The translations under genes were made by a program, and so were the position numbers. This document shows positions 8,420 to 16,104 of a DNA stretch of 64,000 bases, in pieces. The stretch comes from an uncultured Carboxylicivirga sp. (GTDB lineage: Bacteria; Bacteroidota; Bacteroidia; Bacteroidales; Marinilabiliaceae): assembly GCF_963674565.1 (NCBI RefSeq), contig NZ_OY771430.1, positions 2,790,001 through 2,854,000 on the forward strand, in the 5' to 3' direction. The notes under the pieces were generated by a model that searched no databases, was not told where the DNA came from, and saw nothing but the letters and a program-made list of their open reading frames with translations. The first letter of the stretch is position 1, and the number at the start of each line of letters is the position of its first letter.

Positions 8420-8499
8420 TGAAATTTATTGATTAGTACAGTGCATAACAGAAGTATATATTCTTCAACCAAATACAACCTACCAGATTCTTGAGCTTA

Positions 8500-8551
8500 A
8501 AAATAAAAAGGAACAGCTCTCTCATTCAAATTAGAAATAAAGAACTGTTCC
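8500..8551 (-). terminator. Rho-independent terminator of the esterase gene
   Basis: Inverted repeat GGAACAGCTCT (8510-8520) / AGAACTGTTCC (8541-8551), paired except for one wobble position. On the minus strand the stem is followed by TTTTTATTTTT. It lies 17 nt beyond the esterase stop and may also stop the convergent regulator transcript. Confidence 0.65.
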
Positions 8552-8567
8552 CAATTAATATTCTATT

Positions 8568-9764
8568 TTACTTAAACAACAAAGGCACAAATTCAGTCAG
8601 ATAATCTCTCCAGTTCTTCCAGATATGACCACCTTCTGATTCAACATATGTGTATTTCATTCCTATAGAATCCAGCTTAGCACGAAATTCAACTCCTGAT
8701 TGATACAGAAAATCTGTTTTACCCATTCCAATCCAATATAATTGATATCCATTCTCTGATTGTTTCTTAAGAGTGCCATCAATATCCTGGTAAATCTTTG
8801 ACTGAGTATCTTGTCTGGGCAAAATAGCAGCAGAAAACAGTCCAACATAATCAAATTTGTTGGGATAATATCTTGAAATATGCAACGAATGATATCCACC
8901 CATTGATAGTCCTGCGATGGCTCTATGCGACTTATCAGCCTTAACTCTGTAATTACTTTCGATGAAATTAATCACATCCATAAAAGTCTCTTCATACTTG
9001 CCGTCCATTGTATGAGGCAATTGAAAAGTTGGCTTATACAAACCTTTTGGTGATTCTCCGGGTGCAGCCTGCTGAACAACATTACCATTTGGCATAACCA
9101 CAATCATAGGTTCAGCCTTACCTTGAGCAATTAAATTATCCAAAATTTGTGCCGTACGTCCTAAAGCAATCCAGGCTTCTTCATCACCACCCATACCATG
9201 TAACAGGTATAAAACCGGATATTTACTTTTGCCATCTTCATATCGCGGAGGAGTATAAATTGTTATTCTTCGAGTCATCTCATTGCCCGGAGAATTATAC
9301 CATCGACGAGCAACAGTACCATGAGGCACATCATTAACACTATAAAAATCAGCCTTTCCTCCACCCACAATAAAAACATCCGTTATTGAGGCCACATCTC
9401 TGATCATGTATACATTATTCGGATCACTTACAGTTAATCCATCCACAACAAATGTATAACTGTATAAATCTGAAGCTAACTCATCGGATGTATAAGACCA
9501 AAGACCATTCTCATCTTTAAGCATCAATGCTTTAATTGGCATATCTGCTTCGCCAAATGGAGTTTTCACCTTTTCAGTAGGTAAAAAATCACCAGTCACA
9601 AATACCGAATCTGCCGATGGAGCAAAAAAACGAAAAGTGACAGTTTTGTTTTCATTTACCTCTGGCGACACAATTGGAGCACCACCCCACAAAGCTTGTT
9701 GCGCTTTTATTGTAGAAAAAGCAAACAGGATTAAACAGGTCAAAAACAGGAATCTTGATTTCAT
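8568..9764 (-). CDS. Secreted CE1-type carbohydrate esterase (feruloyl/acetyl esterase-like)
   Basis: 398 residues with a signal peptide (MKSRFLFLTCLILFAFSTIKA). Residues about 30-125 are an N-terminal immunoglobulin/CBM48-like domain (TVTFRFFAPSADSVFVTGDF), usual in this enzyme type. The alpha/beta-hydrolase domain follows, with the nucleophile elbow GLSMGGY (S287), LYLLHGMGGDEEAW forming the oxyanion loop and the catalytic histidine H380 in EGGHIWKNW. CE1 enzymes release ferulate or acetate esters from arabinose or xylose side chains, which would suit an arabinan- or hemicellulose-degrading locus. The exact ester cannot be told. Transcribed alone, convergent with the regulator. Confidence 0.88.
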   Translation of the reverse strand: MKSRFLFLTCLILFAFSTIKAQQALWGGAPIVSPEVNENKTVTFRFFAPSADSVFVTGDFLPTEKVKTPFGEADMPIKALMLKDENGLWSYTSDELASDLYSYTFVVDGLTVSDPNNVYMIRDVASITDVFIVGGGKADFYSVNDVPHGTVARRWYNSPGNEMTRRITIYTPPRYEDGKSKYPVLYLLHGMGGDEEAWIALGRTAQILDNLIAQGKAEPMIVVMPNGNVVQQAAPGESPKGLYKPTFQLPHTMDGKYEETFMDVINFIESNYRVKADKSHRAIAGLSMGGYHSLHISRYYPNKFDYVGLFSAAILPRQDTQSKIYQDIDGTLKKQSENGYQLYWIGMGKTDFLYQSGVEFRAKLDSIGMKYTYVESEGGHIWKNWRDYLTEFVPLLFK

Positions 9765-10127
9765 AAGTTATTTAGTTAGATAATTAATTCAATGTGTCAA
9801 CATCACACTAAAGTAATAATATTATTTAAACATGTATAAATGAAATGCTGCGATTATCAAAAAAGCAACGCTAAGAAACATTCTATTATTCAATATCAGA
9901 TCATTACATTAAAATATTTTAAAAATAACCTTCTAAAAATGAATGATTTTCAATGAAAAATGAATAAATTCAAAGAGTACACCGGTTTCCTGATTATTAA
10001 CTTATTGAATTTTTATTTTTTCGACCTTCTGAATTATTCCACATGAATTCAGCGCTCTTATTTAAAAAGGTAGAAAAACCTTTTTGTTTTAAATTAATTA
10101 AACCAGTTAACACTAAACTTCATTTTT
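9765..10127. other. Intergenic region upstream of pckA and the esterase
   Basis: 363 bp between divergent genes, very AT-rich. It should hold both promoters, but I find no clean TAnnTTTG box on either strand. It contains a short hairpin 42 bp before pckA (listed separately) and an AT-rich near-palindrome, TTTTCAATGAAAA, at about 9946-9958. No coding signal seen. Confidence 0.5.
10064..10085 (+). promoter_or_regulatory. Hairpin with T-tract in the pckA leader region
   Basis: AAAAAGGT (10064-10071) and ACCTTTTT (10078-10085) pair perfectly around a 6-nt loop and run into TTTTTGTTTT. The element ends 42 nt before the pckA ATG. It could attenuate or stabilise the leader, or lie upstream of the true transcription start. 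Confidence 0.3.
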
Positions 10128-11756
10128 ATGGAAACATTAAAATCTGCAATTAATCTGCAACAATATGGTATTAATGATGTCCAGGAAATTCTCTACAATC
10201 CCTCTTATGAAGAACTATATCAAGAGGAAATGAATTCAGATTTAGAAGGCTATGAAAAGGGACAGCTTACTGAATTTGACAGCGTCAATGTAATGACAGG
10301 AAGATTTACCGGACGATCACCCAAAGACAAATATATTGTATATGATGATACAACTAAAGACTCCATTTGGTGGACTTCTGAACATGCTCCGAATGACAAT
10401 AAACCCCTGCCGCCTAAAATCTGGAAAGAACTAAAAGATGAAGTTTGTGAAGATCTGTCGGGCAGAAAGCTTTATGTGACAGATGCCTATTGTGGTGCTA
10501 ATGTCAGTACTCGTTTAAAAGTAAGATTTATTACCGAAGTAGCCTGGCAGGCACATTTTGTAAAAAATATGTTTATCCGCCCTACTAAGGAGGAATTATA
10601 TAATTATGGAGAACCCGATTTCGTTGTTCTCAATGCTTCCAAAATGACTGATTATAAATGGAAGGAACACAATCTACATTCTGAAGTCTTTACTGTTTTT
10701 AATCTCACTGAAAGAGTTCAGCTGATTGGTGGAACATGGTATGGTGGCGAAATGAAAAAAGGAATATTTGCCATGATGAACTATTATCTTCCCCTAAAAG
10801 GAATAGCCGCTATGCATTGCTCTGCCAACAAAGGTAAAGAGGGCGATGTTGCCATATTCTTTGGTTTATCTGGCACAGGCAAAACAACCCTTTCAACAGA
10901 TCCACACCGAATGCTTATTGGCGATGACGAACATGGCTGGGATGATGAAGGTATATTTAATTTCGAAGGCGGATGCTATGCCAAAACAATTGATTTAAAT
11001 GAAGATAGTGAGCCTGACATTTACCATGCGATAAAAAGAAATGCTTTATTGGAAAATGTTAGTGTTTCAGAGGATGGTTCTGTTGATTTTCACGATCGAT
11101 CGGTTACAGAAAACACCCGTGTTTCGTACCCAATCTACCACATTAACAACATTGTTAAACCTGTTTCCAAAGCGGGTCATGCCAACAAAGTAATATTCTT
11201 AACAGCTGATGCATTTGGTGTTATGCCACCGGTATCTATACTCAATCCGGAACAAACCCAATACCATTTTCTTTCTGGTTTTACTGCTAAATTAGCAGGC
11301 ACTGAACTTGGAGTAACAGAACCTGTTCCCACTTTTTCAGCTTGTTTCGGAGAAGCTTTTCTTTCTCTTCATCCAACAAAATATGGTGAAGAGTTGGTTA
11401 AGAAAATGAAAAAGCACAATGCAAAGGCATATCTGGTTAATACTGGCTGGAATGGATCGGGTAAAAGAATCTCAATTAAAGATACCAGAGCCATTATTGA
11501 TGCAATTTTAGATGATTCAATCGAAAAGGCTGACACAAAGACAATTCCGATTTTCAATCTGGAAGTCCCTGTATTTTTGCATGATGTAGACCCACATATT
11601 ATGGATCCAAGAGATACTTATTCTAATCCGGAAGTATGGATAGAGAAAGCAACAAACCTTGCAGAAAAATTCATCCGTAACTTTAAGAAATACACGGATA
11701 CGAAATTGGGTAAAGAACTTGAACAAGCTGGGCCTAAGATTCATCAAAAAGCTTAG
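10128..11756 (+). CDS. pckA: Phosphoenolpyruvate carboxykinase (ATP)
   Basis: Converts oxaloacetate and ATP to phosphoenolpyruvate, CO2 and ADP, or runs in reverse for anaerobic CO2 fixation towards succinate, as is common in Bacteroidota. The 542-residue length is standard for the ATP-dependent enzyme. Visible motifs: the substrate-binding block GRFTGRSPKDKY, the kinase-1a P-loop GLSGTGKTTLS (from about residue 246), and the kinase-2 and metal-binding block IGDDEHGWDDEGIFNFEGG. GEAFLSLHPTKYGEEL and NTGWNGSG follow in the C-terminal half. It stands as a single gene among glycan-utilisation genes, with its own terminator, so its link to the sugar locus is through central metabolism only. Confidence 0.98.
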   Translation: METLKSAINLQQYGINDVQEILYNPSYEELYQEEMNSDLEGYEKGQLTEFDSVNVMTGRFTGRSPKDKYIVYDDTTKDSIWWTSEHAPNDNKPLPPKIWKELKDEVCEDLSGRKLYVTDAYCGANVSTRLKVRFITEVAWQAHFVKNMFIRPTKEELYNYGEPDFVVLNASKMTDYKWKEHNLHSEVFTVFNLTERVQLIGGTWYGGEMKKGIFAMMNYYLPLKGIAAMHCSANKGKEGDVAIFFGLSGTGKTTLSTDPHRMLIGDDEHGWDDEGIFNFEGGCYAKTIDLNEDSEPDIYHAIKRNALLENVSVSEDGSVDFHDRSVTENTRVSYPIYHINNIVKPVSKAGHANKVIFLTADAFGVMPPVSILNPEQTQYHFLSGFTAKLAGTELGVTEPVPTFSACFGEAFLSLHPTKYGEELVKKMKKHNAKAYLVNTGWNGSGKRISIKDTRAIIDAILDDSIEKADTKTIPIFNLEVPVFLHDVDPHIMDPRDTYSNPEVWIEKATNLAEKFIRNFKKYTDTKLGKELEQAGPKIHQKA

Positions 11757-11791
11757 TATATAAGGGCTGTAAAATAAATTTTCAAACTAAT

Positions 11792-11834
11792 AGACAGGTT
11801 TACTTCTAACAAAATAAACCTGTCTTTTATCTTT
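11792..11834. terminator. Terminator between pckA and the convergent GH42 gene
   Basis: Perfect 11-bp inverted repeat AGACAGGTTTA (11792-11802) / TAAACCTGTCT (11815-11825) with a 12-nt loop, followed on the plus strand by TTTATCTTTT. It ends pckA transcription and sits immediately beyond the stop of the convergent minus-strand gene, so it may serve both. Confidence 0.75.
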
Positions 11835-13912
11835 TATTCAACCCATACCGTTACTCCGGCAGGTGGTAATACCTTTTCTCCAATCAAAATGGTTGCCTTG
11901 TTATCCAGATTCAACTCATAATCTGTTGATGAATAATTAACAGATACCCAAAAACCATCACGATACTGAACAAATATTCCTTCAGGATAATTTTCCACAT
12001 CAATATCATTAGCGTTGAAAGCACTCTTAATAATATCTTTTTCCAACTGACCATCTGTTGATTCAACTCCCACATACCAAACAGTACCTTTTTCGATTTT
12101 ATTTTTTAGCACGCATGCCGTTCCTTTGTAAAACTGATCTTTGTATGATGCCAATACTTCGCTATCCTTGTATGGTTTAATCAAATCACCCCATGAACTC
12201 CATTGATAGATTTTATCGTTCATCACAATGTTTCCGGATTTACCTCCGGGCAACATATCAAATAGCTCAATTTCTCCTCCAATCAGATCATTCATGATAC
12301 CGGAGAGATTACTTTCCCATAAATGAGCATTTTTATCTTTGGCCCCGGTTCTCGTAGAAACAATCAGATTACCTCCATTTTCAACATATTTCTTCCACTT
12401 TGCTACCAATGCTTCATCAACCAACTCGTAAGCAGGTACCACAATAAAATGATAGTTTTCAAAATTATCTAATTCGGTGATAAACTCAACTGGCGCACCC
12501 AATGAATGAAGAATCTGTTGATAACGTTGCATGTGCCCCCATGTATTCCATTGATATGTCTGGCGCTGACGATCCAGATTCCACAAATTATCAAAGGACC
12601 ACATCAATCCTGTTTTACGCCTTTCCAATTTCTCAGGTGTTTTGGCTTTCTCTGAGTATTGCTTTCTCAACTGATTCATTTCATTAATAACCTGCACATA
12701 TTCCTTTCCACCCTGACTTAAGGTAATACCGTCAGTAGTTACAATACCATGATGATATTGCTCAGCTCCATATAAAACCTGACGATAACGATATGTGCAG
12801 GCAAATGAACTACCTCCAGCAAAGCAATGCCATAACCACATTCTTACCGTTCCCGGCTTAAGAAGTGAATTATGATTGGCCCAGTTCACCTGCCCCGGTT
12901 GCAATTCCATTACACCTGTTACCCCCCCAACAGACTTGTAATAATCGTTAGCATACATCAAAACAGAATAATCACCTAACCGGAATCCCAAATCGCCCAG
13001 ATTATTGCTCCCATAATTCGGATAAGCTGTAAATGAAGCAAAATCCATTTTTGTGCTTCTTCGAGGATCTGTTTGTCCTCCTTTTGCAACATAATTGGTT
13101 GTGATATACTGTGATGGAACGATGTACTTTCTCAACTCTTGAGCTTGAAAATCGAGAAAAGCAGCTTGTGTGTCAGCGGTAAATCGTTTATAATCGAGTA
13201 AGGCAATTGGGTTTGCGCCCCACCATCCGACTGAAGTGGCATTGTAAATATGAACCTCTTCAAACGATGCAAACAACTGACTCCAGAATCGGGTTCCCCA
13301 GGCCTCATTTAAAGCATCAATGGTTGTATATTTCTTTTGCAACCAATGTATAAAAGCCTTTTGAGTCGACGGGCTATAATCTTCTTTAGCCTCTGGTTCG
13401 TTATCAATCTGCCAGCCAATTACTGTTTTATTTTTACCGTATCGTTTGGCCATTTCAGCAACAATCAGTTGTGTTTTTTCCAAAACAACTGGATTTGACA
13501 ACGACATATTGGCACGTGTACCGTGCTGTTCGCGTTGATAGTTGGCATCCATCAGATATATTTCGGGATATTTGATGCCCATCCAGACAGGAGGACAAGG
13601 AGTTGGTGTGCCCAAAATAACCTTCAACTCATATTTATTAGCCAGCTCAATGACTTTATCCAACCAGGCAAAGTCATAAACACCTTCCTCAGGTTCCATC
13701 ATAGCCCAGGCAAATTCAGCCATATGGATAAATTCAAATCCATGATTGGCAATGTTTTTAATATCACGTTCCCATTGATCAGGATTCCAGTGCTCAGGAT
13801 AATAATATACCCCGACAGACATTAAATCTTTCTTCTTAAAAAATTCTTGTGCATTGATACATAATGAAAGTACAGCTACCAACGACAGAAATAAAATCTT
13901 TCTAAAATTCAT
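11834..13912 (-). CDS. Secreted glycoside hydrolase family 42 enzyme (beta-galactosidase type)
   Basis: 692 residues with a signal peptide (MNFRKILFLSLVAVLSLCINA). The GH42 TIM barrel starts at about residue 30 (VGVYYYPEHWNPDQWERDI). The proton donor is E172 in GWQIDNEPE, and the nucleophile E336 lies in GVMELQPGQVNW. A trimerisation/glutamine-amidotransferase-like domain follows (about 430-600), then a small C-terminal beta domain ending in PPAGVTVWVE. The family mainly cleaves terminal beta-galactose; a few members act on alpha-L-arabinopyranose. Export is less usual for GH42 than a cytoplasmic location and implies that oligosaccharides are trimmed in the periplasm. The GH3 gene upstream ends 3 nt before this start, so they are cotranscribed. 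Confidence 0.9.
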   Translation of the reverse strand: MNFRKILFLSLVAVLSLCINAQEFFKKKDLMSVGVYYYPEHWNPDQWERDIKNIANHGFEFIHMAEFAWAMMEPEEGVYDFAWLDKVIELANKYELKVILGTPTPCPPVWMGIKYPEIYLMDANYQREQHGTRANMSLSNPVVLEKTQLIVAEMAKRYGKNKTVIGWQIDNEPEAKEDYSPSTQKAFIHWLQKKYTTIDALNEAWGTRFWSQLFASFEEVHIYNATSVGWWGANPIALLDYKRFTADTQAAFLDFQAQELRKYIVPSQYITTNYVAKGGQTDPRRSTKMDFASFTAYPNYGSNNLGDLGFRLGDYSVLMYANDYYKSVGGVTGVMELQPGQVNWANHNSLLKPGTVRMWLWHCFAGGSSFACTYRYRQVLYGAEQYHHGIVTTDGITLSQGGKEYVQVINEMNQLRKQYSEKAKTPEKLERRKTGLMWSFDNLWNLDRQRQTYQWNTWGHMQRYQQILHSLGAPVEFITELDNFENYHFIVVPAYELVDEALVAKWKKYVENGGNLIVSTRTGAKDKNAHLWESNLSGIMNDLIGGEIELFDMLPGGKSGNIVMNDKIYQWSSWGDLIKPYKDSEVLASYKDQFYKGTACVLKNKIEKGTVWYVGVESTDGQLEKDIIKSAFNANDIDVENYPEGIFVQYRDGFWVSVNYSSTDYELNLDNKATILIGEKVLPPAGVTVWVE

Positions 13913-13915
13913 ATC

Positions 13916-16051
13916 TTATTTAATCTCAATATTCTTTGTCAATCTGATATTATCCGATGAGCTTCCAACCATAACACTAACTGATCCTTTTTCTAGTACC
14001 ATTTGCTTTTTCACTTCATCCCAATAACAAAGATCTTTTAATTTAACAGGTATTTCAATTCGCTCTGTTTTTCCTTTTTTGATATTAACACGTTGAAAGC
14101 CTTTTAATGCTTTAATCGGTCTGATCACTTTAGTTTCAGGAAACGAAACATATACCTGAACAACCTCTTCTCCATCAAAATCACCAATATTGGCAATATC
14201 TAACGACACTATGATTTGATCATCCAATTTATTTAACTCCAGATTTTCATATTCAAAACGGGTATAATTTAAACCATAACCAAAGGCATATAAAGGCTGT
14301 TGAGTTGAGTACATATAAGTCCGGTTATTCCAGATATTGTAATCCAATAAATCGGGCAACTGGTTTTCATTCATGGGCCATGTTTGTACCAGTCGGCCTG
14401 CAGGGTTGTAATCACCAGAGAGTACATCCGCCAGGGCATGTCCCATCTCCTGACTATTGTGTGTGACATGAACTATAGCCGGTAAATTATGGTGTGACCA
14501 GTTGATGGCATAAGGAAAGTTACTCACCAATACCAAAACTGTATTTTGATTTTGCTCAAAAACCTTTTTAATCCATTCTTCATCTTCAAGATTGATGGAT
14601 TTTCGATCAACCGACTCTTTCCCGTAACTATCGCGTGTTACCTTAGCCCATCCGGCATTTCCTGTCGGGTGATTTCCACCAAACACCAAAACCAAATCAG
14701 CTTCTTTGGCTGCAACAATTGCTTCGTTCATTAATGAATCAGGAACATAGGTAATTTCGATATCCTCTCCGAACCGTTCCTTTAAGCCTTGCAATGGAGT
14801 TACTAGATAGGGCGCAGAACCCGAATACCAATCCAATAAAACCTGATCAGCCAATTGTCCAATCACAGCTATCTTTTGAACTTTCTTTTTGGTAATAGGC
14901 AGAGTTGAATTTTCATTTTTCAGTAGCACAATCGACTTCTGTGTTGCTTCTCTTACTATTTGTTTATTCCTATCATTCAACCAAGGTTCAACTTCATTAT
15001 TCTTTCCGATAGTGGCATATGGATTTTCAGATTCTTCATCCAACAAACCTAACTTTATCATCACCCGAAAAACGCCACGTAAAACCTCATCAATCTCGCC
15101 TTCCGAAACAAATCCTTTTTCAACACCATTGATAATGGCTGTTTTATAATCATCCAAAAACTGATTAATACCGGATTTAACTGCCATGGATGCTCCCATC
15201 TCGATTGATTCATAGTATTTATGATCGGATATTAACAATTTCAGAGCACCTCCATCAGTACATATAATTCCGTTTTGCCCCCATTCATCAACTGTTAATT
15301 CCTTTAACAGCGGACTAACCATCATTGGAATTTCGTTCACCTTATTATAAGCAGCCATATAAGCTCTTGATCCACCTTCTTCTACTCCCATTTGAAAAGG
15401 TAAAGCATAATACTCACGCAACTGACGTTGATTAAAATTGGAACTAGACCAGGTACGACTATCCTCGTTGCTGTTAGCCAGAAAATGCTTCATTAATGAA
15501 GCTACCTGCCAATGATCAGGATCAGGGCCTTGTAAACCTTTGATAAAAGCCACCGACATAGTTCCGACTAAAAAGGGATCTTCGCCATAACATTCTTCTG
15601 TTCTGCCCCATCGCGGATCGCGACCAAGATCAGCATTAGGCGCACGCACAACCAATCCTCCTCTTTTATATTTGGGAGATTGAGCCATATATCGAACTTC
15701 ATACCCTTCAATTTCACCCATTTGACGCATCAGGGTAGTATCCCATGTTTGCCCCATTCCATACGATTGAGGAAAAGTAGTTGTGGGAACTGGATTCCCT
15801 CTGCCCCAGTTACCCGGTTCCCCCATTGCCAGTCCATGCAATCCTTCAACGTGACCGGTTGCCTCCATTCCCAAACGAGGCACAGAAGGATTTGTGCTTA
15901 AACAAACAATTTTCTCTTCCAGCGTCATCAACGAAAGCAGGTTGTCAATCCTTTTTTCTGTATCAAGTTTTGGATTTTTAAACGGATAAGATTGAGAAAA
16001 CAGCGAGACCGGCAAAATAAAACAAAGCAATAGGAATACAGTTCGTATCAT
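13916..16051 (-). CDS. Secreted glycoside hydrolase family 3 enzyme
   Basis: 711 residues with a signal peptide (MIRTVFLLLCFILPVSLFS). GH3 N-terminal domain with nucleophile D266 in GIICTDGGALKLL, and the family blocks APNADLGRDPRWGRTEECYGEDP and MKHFLANSNED. The C-terminal alpha/beta sandwich (about 370-580, NFPYAINWSHHNLPAIVH) is followed by a fibronectin III-like domain (about 610-690). The GRDPRWGRTEECYGEDP block is typical of the branch rich in beta-xylosidases and beta-glucosidases; substrate is not resolved. It differs clearly from the GH3 lipoprotein at 5.1-7.5 kb, which has a lipobox and a VMTDWGG nucleophile motif. Middle gene of a GH31-GH3-GH42 operon, 3 nt from the next start. Confidence 0.92.
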   Translation of the reverse strand: MIRTVFLLLCFILPVSLFSQSYPFKNPKLDTEKRIDNLLSLMTLEEKIVCLSTNPSVPRLGMEATGHVEGLHGLAMGEPGNWGRGNPVPTTTFPQSYGMGQTWDTTLMRQMGEIEGYEVRYMAQSPKYKRGGLVVRAPNADLGRDPRWGRTEECYGEDPFLVGTMSVAFIKGLQGPDPDHWQVASLMKHFLANSNEDSRTWSSSNFNQRQLREYYALPFQMGVEEGGSRAYMAAYNKVNEIPMMVSPLLKELTVDEWGQNGIICTDGGALKLLISDHKYYESIEMGASMAVKSGINQFLDDYKTAIINGVEKGFVSEGEIDEVLRGVFRVMIKLGLLDEESENPYATIGKNNEVEPWLNDRNKQIVREATQKSIVLLKNENSTLPITKKKVQKIAVIGQLADQVLLDWYSGSAPYLVTPLQGLKERFGEDIEITYVPDSLMNEAIVAAKEADLVLVFGGNHPTGNAGWAKVTRDSYGKESVDRKSINLEDEEWIKKVFEQNQNTVLVLVSNFPYAINWSHHNLPAIVHVTHNSQEMGHALADVLSGDYNPAGRLVQTWPMNENQLPDLLDYNIWNNRTYMYSTQQPLYAFGYGLNYTRFEYENLELNKLDDQIIVSLDIANIGDFDGEEVVQVYVSFPETKVIRPIKALKGFQRVNIKKGKTERIEIPVKLKDLCYWDEVKKQMVLEKGSVSVMVGSSSDNIRLTKNIEIK

Positions 16052-16066
16052 TAATATTAAAAATAT

Positions 16067-16094
16067 GGGAAGTCCTGTTAGAACAAAACTTCCC
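16067..16094 (-). terminator. Intergenic hairpin between the GH31 and GH3 genes
   Basis: GGGAAGT (16067-16073) pairs with ACTTCCC (16088-16094), loop 14 nt, in the 53-bp gap. On the minus strand a modest T-stretch (ATATTTTTAAT) follows. It is more likely a partial terminator or an mRNA-processing hairpin within the operon than a full stop. Confidence 0.4.
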
Positions 16095-16104
16095 GGATTT
16101 ATTC

